30,086 nucleotides of DNA from JALORV01 sp035429805. Its GTDB lineage: Bacteria; Pseudomonadota; Gammaproteobacteria; Burkholderiales; Burkholderiaceae_F. Below are positions 1-6,589 of this stretch, in pieces. The notes beneath the pieces were generated by a model. The model did no database searches, was not told the DNA's origin, and worked only from the letters and a program-made list of their open reading frames with translations. The translations under genes were made by a program, and so were the position numbers. The first letter of the stretch is position 1; every line of letters begins with the position of its first letter. The DNA is taken from the NCBI GenBank assembly GCA_035429805.1, contig DAOMFL010000047.1:1-30086 (forward strand), given 5' to 3'.

Positions 1-330
1 CCGCTTCCTGCCGTGCCGCTTCCTGCCGTGCCGCTTCCTGCCGTGCCGCTTNNNNNNNNNNNNNNNNNNNNNNNNNNNNNNNNNNNNNNNNNNNNNNNNN
101 NNNNNNNNNNNNNNNNNNNNNNNNNNNNNNNNNNNNNNNNNNNNNNNNNNNCCTGACGCGCTGCTTCCTGACGCGCTGCTTCCTGACGCGCTGCTTCCTG
201 ACGCGCTGCTTCCTGACGCGCCGCCTCCTGACGCGCCGCCTCCTGACGCGCGGCTTCCTGACGCGCCGCCTCCTGTCGCGCGGCTTCCTGTTGCGCGGCT
301 TCCTGGCGTGCGGCTTCCTGGCGGACGGCC
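1..330. repeat. 15-bp in-frame tandem repeat array with assembly gap
   Basis: A 15-bp unit recurs on both sides of the N block. Left of the gap (1-51) the unit is ccgcttcctgccgtg, in more than three perfect copies; right of it (152 to about 330) it is cttcctgacgcgctg and close variants, about twelve copies that decay gradually to the right. On the minus strand each unit encodes A-A-R-Q-E. The two flanks have different unit variants, so the hidden part of the array must contain at least one transition. The array is the coding repeat of the envelope protein, and explains why the assembler could not close it. Confidence 0.9.
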
Positions 331-1376
331 TCTTGCTGCGCCGCCTGCTGCCTTGATTCCTCCTGTCGTGTCGCCTCCCGCCGTTCAGTCTCCTGACGCG
401 CAGCCTCGGCCCGCGCCAACTCCTGGCGTTCGGCCTCAACGCGAGCAGCTTCGAGACGCGCGGCTTCTCGTCGGGCTGCCTCCTGCATGGCTGCTTCTTG
501 TCTCGCAGACTCCTGGCGCTCAGCTTCCCGACGCGCGGCCTCGGCCCGTGCAGCTTCCTGCTGAAGAGCCTCCTGTCGAGTTGCCTCCTTCCGCGTCGCT
601 TCAAGGCGCTCCGCCTCAAGCCGGGCAGCCTCAAGTCGCTCGGCTTCCTGCCGGGCCGCCTCCTGCCGCGCCACTTCTTGTTGTGCGGCTTCTTGTCGTG
701 CCGCCTCGAGTCGTGCGGCCTCCTGCCGTTCCGCCTCCAGTTCGTCCGCCCGCGCCTTCTGCCTGGCACGGTCAACATCGGCAGGGTCGACGGTTCGCCC
801 TCGCGCTGCGTCGCCACTTTCCTGAGGCGGTGGCATCGCGGTCTGGGGGCTCGAAGTGCTTGGCACAGCTGTTATCGGAGACTTTGGTTCCGCGGGCGGG
901 GCGGTCATCACCCCGGTGGGCGCTTCGGGCCACGCGTAGGCGGTCTCGGGCGGCGAAGTGATCGCCGGTGGCGTCGTGTCGCTGGGCCGATCGACGCGCG
1001 CGGGCACCTTCGCTGCAGAGGCCGCACCGGGCCGGGCCGCACTCGCCGGCCTGACCGTTGCGTTCGAGCTGGCTGCCGGCGCGATGGTTGCTTCCGGCGG
1101 CTTCCGCGCCGGTTCTCGGGGTGGCGAGGGCTTGACCTTCGGTGGCTCGGCAATCAACCGCTCGGCCGGCGGCCGCTGCAGCAGATGCGTGGATTCGACC
1201 TGTGACGGGACCAGCAGAACGCGCAGGTCGGGAGCCACGACCCGCCGCACCTGCCAGGGAAGGCTGAGGCCCGGCAGCCCCAGCTCCTCGTTACCGAAAG
1301 TCAGGCTCAGCAGGAGCACGTGAATCAGCACGGAGAGCAGGAGTGCCAGGCTCAACCGCCTGCTGTCAGCGCTCAT
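1..1376 (-). CDS. TonB/TolA-like envelope protein with long Ala-Arg-Gln-Glu coiled coil (partial, gapped)
   Basis: Reading the minus strand from ATG 1374-1376 gives an uninterrupted frame to the assembly gap. Residues about 7-27 are a hydrophobic membrane anchor after a short basic N-terminus (MSADSRRLSLALLL...), followed by a Pro/Ala-rich segment (about residues 68-190) and then a long helix built of five-residue A-A-R-Q-E type units. This single N-terminal anchor plus proline-rich linker plus charged helix is the architecture of periplasm-spanning TonB/TolA-like proteins; the C-terminal domain that would decide between them lies beyond the left edge. The gap at 52-151 falls inside the coding repeat, so true length and frame on the left side are unknown; with 100 Ns the left flank is out of phase, which only reflects an arbitrary gap size. 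Role in envelope energy transduction or integrity is inferred from architecture only. Confidence 0.7.
   Translation of the reverse strand, partial: MSADSRRLSLALLLSVLIHVLLLSLTFGNEELGLPGLSLPWQVRRVVAPDLRVLLVPSQVESTHLLQRPPAERLIAEPPKVKPSPPREPARKPPEATIAPAASSNATVRPASAARPGAASAAKVPARVDRPSDTTPPAITSPPETAYAWPEAPTGVMTAPPAEPKSPITAVPSTSSPQTAMPPPQESGDAARGRTVDPADVDRARQKARADELEAERQEAARLEAARQEAAQQEVARQEAARQEAERLEAARLEAERLEATRKEATRQEALQQEAARAEAARREAERQESARQEAAMQEAARREAARLEAARVEAERQELARAEAARQETERREATRQEESRQQAAQQEAVRQEAARQEAAQQEAARQEAARQEAARQEAARQEAARQEAARQEAARQEAARQEAARQXXXXXXXXXXXXXXXXXXXXXXXXXXXXXXXXXXSGTAGSGTAGSGTAGS
52..151. other. Assembly gap (100 Ns)
   Basis: Exactly 100 undetermined bases, the usual placeholder for a scaffold join of unknown length. 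It sits inside the 15-bp tandem repeat, so the real length may be quite different. Confidence 0.98.
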
Positions 1377-1507
1377 GCGTGCACTCGCACGTTACTGCAG
1401 GCAGCGCAGGATGCGCTCTGCACCGTGCAACTCCCGGCTCGACGGGCGCATCGGTCCTGGCCGAGGCTCAAAGGCAGTCAAGACGGTGCGATGGCCGAGC
1501 CCGGGGC

Positions 1508-1759
1508 TCAAGGCTTCCTGGCGAGCAGTCTCACCGGTCGCATCTGTGGCGTCCCGCAATCGGGGCTACCTTCGGCAGGGGTGCCCAATTGAAAAATCTC
1601 CAGGCCAGCGTCCTTCACGACGGCTTCGAGATAGGCGCGGTCGAGGGTTCCAAAGGCCTCGAGCGTCAGGCTAGCGTAGGACGGTGCGACCTGCGCGGAA
1701 GCCTGGCTCTGGATGACTCCCAGCACGACGAAGGCGGCGGCCCGCACCCGAACATTCAT
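1508..1759 (-). CDS. Small exported protein of unknown function
   Basis: An 83-residue protein. Start at ATG 1757-1759 is chosen because a strong GAGGAGC Shine-Dalgarno lies about 8 bases upstream and because the N-terminus from this start is a good signal peptide: basic MNVRVR, hydrophobic AAAFVVLGVI, then a likely cleavage after QASA. The mature part is about 60 residues with a single cysteine near the C-terminal third (SPDCGTP). I do not recognise the family. It lies on the same strand as the TonB-like gene, 131 bases upstream of that gene's start, so the two may be co-transcribed. Export is supported by sequence; function is unknown. Confidence 0.55.
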   Translation of the reverse strand: MNVRVRAAAFVVLGVIQSQASAQVAPSYASLTLEAFGTLDRAYLEAVVKDAGLEIFQLGTPAEGSPDCGTPQMRPVRLLARKP

Positions 1760-2106
1760 TTCGAAAGCTCCTCGTTCATTCGTGCCCGCACAAGAACACC
1801 GTCGGCCTGCTGATCGCAGGTCGCGGAGTCGCGCCCCGTCTGCACGCGACCCTGCGCTGCGCCGACCCGGGCCGCCTGCCCGTATGACGAAGTCGGGTCT
1901 GTAAGCATGATCTCCCGCTCCGGTGAATTTCGGTCCGCACCCAGCGGCCACCCGGTCAACGACGTGCCGTCCTGGTCAAAGTTCGTCCTCCTGCAGGCTT
2001 CGTCACGAAAGGCCGCCACAACCTCCCCGATCGTCGCATGAACCTGCCGGCAATGTCGAAAGTCAGGTGAATGCACGGGCGCAGACGTCGAAGGGAACAG
2101 GCTCAT
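1756..2106 (-). CDS. Possible small hypothetical protein
   Basis: An open frame of 116 residues from ATG 2104-2106 whose TGA stop overlaps the ATG of the small exported protein by four bases (ATGA), an arrangement typical of coupled genes. Against it: third-position GC is clearly lower than in the firm genes of this window, only a weak GAGG precedes the start, and no motif or family is recognisable. It may be a chance open frame in a decaying region. Confidence 0.22.
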   Translation of the reverse strand: MSLFPSTSAPVHSPDFRHCRQVHATIGEVVAAFRDEACRRTNFDQDGTSLTGWPLGADRNSPEREIMLTDPTSSYGQAARVGAAQGRVQTGRDSATCDQQADGVLVRARMNEELSK

Positions 2107-2512
2107 GGCCATCCTCGCTGCGGAAGGCGTCGGCTTGTCCCACCTGATGTCGCTCGATGACCGAAGCACGGTCGCCTCGCTCGACGCGGCACGCAACGTA
2201 TTCCGCGCTCAGGTCGAAGCCTTTGGCGGCCGCGTGGTCGACATGGCCGGGGATTCCAGACTCGCAGCGTTCGGCACGGCCGCCGGCGCGGTCCAGGCAG
2301 CCATCTCAACCCAACGTTAACTCGCCGCAGAGGCGAAGGAACACCTCACCCTGAACTCCGGCTTTGACCGCGATGTCGGGCCCAACCAGGCCCGTGTCCT
2401 TGACGGCCACCGCGAGACGATCGCCGGGTTACGCCGCCTTTGTCGAAGGGAAGGAAATTCCGATACTCAGGACGCTGAGGTCGCTCGAGTCACCGCGGCA
2501 ACGGCCGGGTGA
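2105..2512 (+). pseudogene. Remnant resembling a class III adenylate/guanylate cyclase domain
   Basis: The frame beginning at ATG 2105 encodes a stretch (GLSHLMSLDD..., then FGGRVVDMAGDSRLAAFG, then AVQAAISTQ) that follows the pattern of the first half of a class III cyclase homology domain (G-[FY]-S-x-L-M ... G-G-R-I-x-K-x-x-G-D-G-x-L-x-x-F ... A-V-x-x-A-x-x-I-Q). The metal-binding aspartate before the G-[FY]-S segment is Ala, and the G-D-G-L element has become G-D-S-R. A TAA stop at 2318-2320 ends the frame; if it is read through, the same frame stays open to TGA 2510-2512 without recognisable cyclase features. I read this as a degenerate fragment with no catalytic activity. A truncated but expressed protein of 71 residues cannot be excluded. 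Confidence 0.45.
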
Positions 2513-2664
2513 GCGATTACGCGGCTCCGCCGGTGCTGTTCCGGCCAGAAGTCGATCTCGGAAGCGAGATCGGCAGCGCGCGGCTGTTTGCCGCAGCGCG
2601 CCACGGCTAGCGAACAGTCCAGTCGAATACCGCCAGCGCAACGAGCGCCATGCCTTGGCCGTTC

Positions 2665-2751
2665 TCAGGTCCCGCAAAGCATCATCGCAATGAAGATCAG
2701 GATCGCGGTGACAGTGATGAGCCCACTGAGATCAACGTTGCCCTGGCGCAT
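2665..2751 (-). CDS. 28-residue single-pass membrane microprotein (candidate)
   Basis: A very short frame starts at ATG 2749-2751 and ends with TGA at 2665-2667. It is preceded by GGGAG five to six bases upstream of the ATG. The product begins with a short polar stretch (MRQGNVDLSG) followed by one hydrophobic helix (LITVTAILIFIAMMLCG) and ends two residues later, a classic small membrane protein. It lies 68 bases downstream of the exported 117-residue protein on the same strand and may share its transcript. Function unknown. The evidence is the ribosome-binding site plus the clean transmembrane composition; short length makes chance a real alternative. Confidence 0.42.
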   Translation of the reverse strand: MRQGNVDLSGLITVTAILIFIAMMLCGT

Positions 2752-2819
2752 ATCGCTCCCGCTTGACTTGGCCGAATGCCGGTTCAATGGTCGTGTGTCC
2801 ACTTGCCCCGCACTCCGCT

Positions 2820-3173
2820 CTATTGAGCCGCCGCGACGGGACGCTCGACGTGCGATGAGGCGCGCGACACGGTTGCTGCGCCCTGCCCCGCCGGTCTGGG
2901 CCCCGCAGGAGCACGGACGGAATTAACTGTTTGGCGCCGCGGCATGGTCTGAGACTTCAGCGTTGGCCGTTGCTCGGCCGTGGCCTGTGGCGAGCCCGTC
3001 AAACCGACGACATCGCGGCTCGCAACGTGGTCGCCTTCGCAGGTGGCAAACGCAGCGATGTCCACGGAGTACTTCGGACAGGCTTCGTCGGCGACAACCT
3101 GCGCCCTTACCGTCGGCGTGTCCATCGCACCTGCAAGGACGGCGATCGTCGCCCAGATCAATGGTCTCTTCAT
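2820..3173 (-). CDS. Small exported protein of unknown function
   Basis: A 117-residue product starting at ATG 3171-3173, with GGTGAGGAA about 8 bases upstream. The N-terminus is a signal peptide (MKRPLIWATIAVLAGA, likely cleavage after TVRA). The mature region opens with two cysteines (C32 in DEACPKY and C45 in FATCEGD) that could form a disulfide in the periplasm, followed by a low-complexity Pro/Ala/Arg/Gln tail. I recognise no family. It follows the 3195-3575 membrane protein by about 20 bases on the same strand, so the pair probably forms a small operon with the microprotein downstream. Confidence 0.5.
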   Translation of the reverse strand: MKRPLIWATIAVLAGAMDTPTVRAQVVADEACPKYSVDIAAFATCEGDHVASRDVVGLTGSPQATAEQRPTLKSQTMPRRQTVNSVRAPAGPRPAGQGAATVSRASSHVERPVAAAQ

Positions 3174-3194
3174 TGCGTGTTCCTCACCTTCCTG

Positions 3195-3575
3195 CTAGTA
3201 ACCAATCGGCTGGCTTGCGTTGTCGGGCACACGACCCGATTCCACCGTGCCGGCCGCGTTCAGTCCTTGTTCGTGCAGCGAAGCCAGTGTTGTCGAGCTC
3301 ACCGCATCGGTCGGCAAGCCGGCGTCCTTGCCGACCTCCAGCTCGAAGAGGCTGCCGCGGACGGGCACGCCCCCGTCCCGACCCGGACCCGATGATGTGA
3401 TCGTGCCCAACGCAAGCAGCGTCAGCACGATTCCGACCGCACTGCTGGAGTGGAACACCGCCAGGATGCGGCGTTCATGCCTGGGTGACAGCAAGTCAAA
3501 GCGTGATTTCACTCGTAACTCCGTGGTACTGGACGCTCGGCTCGGTCGGATCTTCCAGACGCCACCGGCGTTCAT
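3195..3575 (-). CDS. Small membrane-anchored hypothetical protein
   Basis: Start is uncertain: ATG at 3573-3575 (126 residues) is listed, ATG at 3612-3614 would add 13 residues; neither has a strong ribosome-binding site. Near the N-terminus, after a basic stretch (SPRHERRILAVFH), there is one hydrophobic segment (AVGIVLTLLALGTI) followed by a hydrophilic, probably periplasmic, C-terminal part of about 80 residues without cysteines or known motifs. The topology would be a single-pass N-in anchor. It is the first gene of a possible minus-strand pair with the small exported protein at 2820-3173. Function unknown. Confidence 0.45.
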   Translation of the reverse strand: MNAGGVWKIRPSRASSTTELRVKSRFDLLSPRHERRILAVFHSSSAVGIVLTLLALGTITSSGPGRDGGVPVRGSLFELEVGKDAGLPTDAVSSTTLASLHEQGLNAAGTVESGRVPDNASQPIGY

Positions 3576-3745
3576 CGTCGGCCTGGAGGGCCGTTCACTA
3601 CCGTTGCATTTCATGGAGCGACTCTAGTCACACAGGCACGACCGATCACCCCATCGCGGGCGGGCATCGGCGGGCCGGGCGCGCCTGACATGCCCTCTGC
3701 ACAGGGGGTGACACGGCGGGGCGGTTGCGCTACGGTCAGCTCGAT

Positions 3746-4849
3746 ATGAAGAACGCTGCCGGCCTGTCGACGCTACGCGCCATCAGCGACTCGGGCCTGT
3801 CGGCAGAGTCGTTCATACCGGCCGCGCTCGAGGCGCTGCATAGCGTCATCCCCTCGTATCGCAACCTGTTCGACTGGACCGACGCGCAGGGAAACCTCAT
3901 TCGCTACTACTTTGAGGGGCCCATAGATCACCGGATCGCCGGCCACTACTTCGAGCAGTTTCACAATCGGCGCGAGGGCGAGGTGATGCCCGTGTTCCGG
4001 CAATCGGTCACCGGAAGGGCTGTGATCCACAGCGCCGACGAACTTGATCGTCCGGAGTTCTTCCGCTCAGCGCTGTACAACGAGATCTGGCGTCCACAGG
4101 GTCTGCACACGCGGGTCGAGGCGATCGTCAAGAGCACGCGCGGACAGCCATTGGGCTCGCTGGTGCTCTATCGCGCTCCGGGTGACCGGCGTTTCACCAA
4201 GGACGATGAACGCACGCTTGCGCAGGCATCGGTCTATGTTGCGCGCGGCCTCGAAGCAGGCCAGGTCGCGGCCGCGCCTGACGACTACGTCGCGGGCGCA
4301 CAAAGGCGCGCGGCCTTGAATCTTGGCCCGCGCGGCGAACTCATGCACCTCTCGCCCGATGCCCTGAAGATGCTGATGCTGGCCCACGGGGGTGTGACGC
4401 CTGAGAGCGTGACCAAGCTTCCGCGACGGGAAGACTTCGGAACGCTAAACCTGCTGTGGCAGCACCATGAACGCGGCCGTGGCATGAGCCGTGAGGGCCT
4501 CGTATTGACGATCGAGAACTCATGGGGCCGGTTCACGTTCCAGAGCGAGGCCATGATTTCAGTCAATGGCGTCGAGGCGCCGCTGGTGCACGTCGGCATC
4601 CAGCACTTCGAACCGGGCATCGTAAGCCTGCGCAGGGCGCTCGACCGGCTGCCGCTGTCCCCCACCCAGCGCGAGGTGTGCGCCATGCTGCACCGGGGCT
4701 GTTCGCAGGCACAGATCTCCACTGCGCTGTCGGTCGCGCCTTCAACCGTGGCTGATCATGTCCGCAAGATCTACGCGAAGCTCGACGTCCACTCCGTGGG
4801 CGAGCTGACGACGCACATCCAGAGCCTGGGCTTCCGCGACGCCGCCTGA
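3746..4849 (+). CDS. LuxR-type transcriptional regulator
   Basis: A 367-residue protein from ATG 3746 (an upstream in-frame TTG at 3725 is possible). The last 60 residues are a LuxR/GerE helix-turn-helix: LSPTQREVCAMLHRGCSQA, then the recognition region APSTVADHVRKIYAKLDVHS, matching the family pattern (L-T-x-R-E ... N/D-x-V-x-x-H-x-x-x-I-x-x-K-L). The first 200 residues look like a GAF/PAS-like ligand-binding region of unknown specificity; there is no phosphoacceptor receiver domain, so this is not a two-component regulator. It is encoded alone, facing the minus-strand DUF599/DsrC-like cluster tail to tail. Whether it controls sulfur genes cannot be judged from the sequence. Confidence 0.85.
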   Translation: MKNAAGLSTLRAISDSGLSAESFIPAALEALHSVIPSYRNLFDWTDAQGNLIRYYFEGPIDHRIAGHYFEQFHNRREGEVMPVFRQSVTGRAVIHSADELDRPEFFRSALYNEIWRPQGLHTRVEAIVKSTRGQPLGSLVLYRAPGDRRFTKDDERTLAQASVYVARGLEAGQVAAAPDDYVAGAQRRAALNLGPRGELMHLSPDALKMLMLAHGGVTPESVTKLPRREDFGTLNLLWQHHERGRGMSREGLVLTIENSWGRFTFQSEAMISVNGVEAPLVHVGIQHFEPGIVSLRRALDRLPLSPTQREVCAMLHRGCSQAQISTALSVAPSTVADHVRKIYAKLDVHSVGELTTHIQSLGFRDAA

Positions 4850-4852
4850 TCG

Positions 4853-4878
4853 ATGATCTGACGGGCGGATCAGATCAT
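4853..4878. terminator. Hairpin between convergent genes, possible bidirectional terminator
   Basis: A perfect 9-bp inverted repeat, atgatctga (4853-4861) and tcagatcat (4870-4878), separated by 8 bases, lies exactly where the LuxR gene (plus, stop at 4849) and the DUF599 gene (minus, stop at 4875-4877) meet. It has no strong T-run on either side, so termination efficiency is uncertain. Confidence 0.4.
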
Positions 4879-5522
4879 GCGGGCAGCCGGGCCGGTCGGT
4901 CGAAGTACCACATGACGAAGATCAGTCCCGCCGTCATGACCGGCATCAGGGAAGGATTGACGATGCCCGCGACCAGCGGCGCCACCATCAGGAAGAACCG
5001 CAGCCCCCAGCTGTAGAGCAGCCCGGCGCGTTCCACGTAGTCCCGTGCCAGCGGTTCGAGCGGCTTGCGCTGTTCCGACTCGACCGGCAGCGACATCACG
5101 AACCCGGCATGGTTGAAGTAGCGCATTGCCATCGCGGAACAGACATAGGAGGCGAACAATGCGAGCATCAGCAGGCCTTCCAGCACCGGCCGCAGCGAAA
5201 TGGCGCCGTCGCTCCGGATATGCGAGATGCTTTCGACGACGGTGCCTCCCGCAAGCGTGATGGTGCCCATCAACGCGAGTGCCGCGGTCGATGCGCCAAT
5301 GGTGGCCGACATCAGCGAATTGCGCAGGGTCTGCACGGCGACGATTTCAAAACCGGGACGCGTGCTGAGCGCGTCGGCCCAGCCCGCCCGCATGCGCGCA
5401 TGCGCATACCGCGCCATGCGCTCGGGGTGGCGGCGCCCGACCCAGAGAACCCAGCCTTCATAGATCAGGAAAGCGGCCGAGCTGACGGCAAATGAGAGCC
5501 AGTCCGTCGAACCTCCAAACAC
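4875..5522 (-). CDS. DUF599-family integral membrane protein
   Basis: A 215-residue protein with about four to five hydrophobic helices: one near the N-terminus (LSFAVSSAAFLIYEGWVLWV), one after the conserved segment, one near residues 115-135, and two in the C-terminal third. The segment VAVQTLRNSLMSATIGAST is the most family-typical part of DUF599 proteins (QTLRNxxM followed by a helix). The biochemical function of the family is not established to my knowledge. It is the last gene of a minus-strand group, 60 bases downstream of the DsrC-like gene, which invites but does not prove a link to sulfur metabolism. Confidence 0.7.
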   Translation of the reverse strand: MFGGSTDWLSFAVSSAAFLIYEGWVLWVGRRHPERMARYAHARMRAGWADALSTRPGFEIVAVQTLRNSLMSATIGASTAALALMGTITLAGGTVVESISHIRSDGAISLRPVLEGLLMLALFASYVCSAMAMRYFNHAGFVMSLPVESEQRKPLEPLARDYVERAGLLYSWGLRFFLMVAPLVAGIVNPSLMPVMTAGLIFVMWYFDRPARLPA

Positions 5523-5582
5523 GTCAGATCCCTCCTCTCGCGTGAGCCCACCAGGAGCCTAGATACGGGCCCCTTCCCCAGG

Positions 5583-5945
5583 CTACGCCACGCTGCCGAA
5601 GCTCCTGTCGACCGCGCCTGCCGGCGGCTTGAGCCCGGCAAGCCGGCAGCCCTGCGCGATCGGTCCGCCGGGCAGCAGCGTGTACAGGAACCTGAGACCG
5701 CCCTTGTGGTGGAACTTCTCCTCGAGGGCATCGTGCAGTTCACGCAGGCTGATCGGCGCCTCGGAGTGGCGGTCATAGAACTCCTGCAACCCGCGCACCA
5801 CCTGCCAATGGTCGTCGACCAGGACGAGTCCCTCGGCCTTGGCCAGTTCGACGGTCGCGGCACGCGTCCAGTCGGCAGGCGCGTGCGGAAACTCGGCGTC
5901 GGGTGTCATTTCATGACCGCGAATCTGATCTGTGCCGATAGCCAT
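5583..5945 (-). CDS. DsrC/TusE-like protein retaining only the CysB-position cysteine
   Basis: A 120-residue protein. Start ATG 5943-5945 is chosen for the GGAGG five bases upstream. The DsrC fold signature is clear: DDHWQVVRGLQEFYDRH (DsrC has ENHWEVVNFLRKYY), SLRELHDALEEKF, and the C-terminal arm LLPGGPIAQGCRLAGLKPP (DsrC: LFPYGPAKQACKIAGLPKP). In DsrC two cysteines on this arm, ten residues apart, form the functional trisulfide/disulfide. Here Cys100 matches the first (CysB), while the second, penultimate CysA is replaced by Ala111 and the tail continues nine more residues (VDRSFGSVA). E. coli TusE has the opposite state (CysA only). The protein therefore cannot act like canonical DsrC; a regulatory or sulfur-binding role is inference. 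The true dsrC is at 28480-28815. Confidence 0.85.
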   Translation of the reverse strand: MAIGTDQIRGHEMTPDAEFPHAPADWTRAATVELAKAEGLVLVDDHWQVVRGLQEFYDRHSEAPISLRELHDALEEKFHHKGGLRFLYTLLPGGPIAQGCRLAGLKPPAGAVDRSFGSVA

Positions 5946-5994
5946 GAGTACCTCCAAGCAAAGAATCGGATCGGGACGAGCTTGCCCGTTCGCC

Positions 5995-6507
5995 TTAAGG
6001 GCAGGTCGAGGCGTCGCCCGGGACCTTTCCGACCAGCAGCAGGAAGGACGAAAACGGCCCCATGTTGCCCATCGCCTCGAACTTCGGCCCCGAGAACTCC
6101 AGACGACTCAGCATCATCGCCCGCATCGGACCGTACTCCCCCTTGCCCATCTCCAGCCACCGCGCCGTTTCTGCACTCATCACGTAGTCGGATCCGGAGT
6201 CGAGCTTCTTGGTCTGCACCGCGCCACCGTACACGCAGATCGCCTTTTCGTCTTTCGCCACGATGCGCATTTCCGCCGTGGGCTCCTTGCTGCAGTCGGT
6301 GCGGAAAAGCTGCATCACCTTGAAGCCGCGTCCGCTGTCGTTCTTGATCCAGCCCGATTCGAACAGCGGCCCGGTCAGCTTGGCCTCGGCGTTCCAGGCA
6401 TCGCAGGCCTGCGCGGCCCACTGCGGTGACATCAGGACCGGCGCCTGGGCGGCGGCCTGCAATGCCAGGCCGGCGCAGGCGATCCCGGCGAGCAATTGAC
6501 ACTTCAT
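5995..6507 (-). CDS. Exported SCP2 sterol-carrier-like protein
   Basis: A 170-residue protein from ATG 6505-6507, with AAGGAGTGCACG upstream as ribosome-binding site. It opens with a signal peptide (MKCQLLAGIACAGLALQAAA, likely cleavage before QAPV). The second half resembles the SCP2 lipid-binding fold: a strand-rich region ending in DYVMSAETARWLEMGKGEYG, then AMMLSRLEFSGPKFEAM and a hydrophobic C-terminal helix (FSSFLLLVGKVPG). Mature cysteines at the start (ACDAW), middle (TDCSK, AICVYG) and end (STCP) could form disulfides in the periplasm. Ligand is unknown. It sits 49 bases upstream of the DsrC-like gene on the same strand. Confidence 0.6.
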   Translation of the reverse strand: MKCQLLAGIACAGLALQAAAQAPVLMSPQWAAQACDAWNAEAKLTGPLFESGWIKNDSGRGFKVMQLFRTDCSKEPTAEMRIVAKDEKAICVYGGAVQTKKLDSGSDYVMSAETARWLEMGKGEYGPMRAMMLSRLEFSGPKFEAMGNMGPFSSFLLLVGKVPGDASTCP

Positions 6508-6589
6508 CGTGCACTCCTTGTTTGCTTCAAGAACCGTTGCCGAAGTCGCGTTGCCGTGAGGCGGACCTTCGCCAGCCACTTGACGATCT

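Noticed and set aside
1..330. CRISPR array
   Set aside because: The repeats are directly adjacent 15-bp units without spacers and stay in a coding frame.
308..1205. Plus-strand frames rich in Pro/Leu/Arg over the repeat region
   Set aside because: Antisense readings of the minus-strand A-A-R-Q-E coiled coil; no start context, while the minus frame gives a coherent anchor-linker-helix protein.
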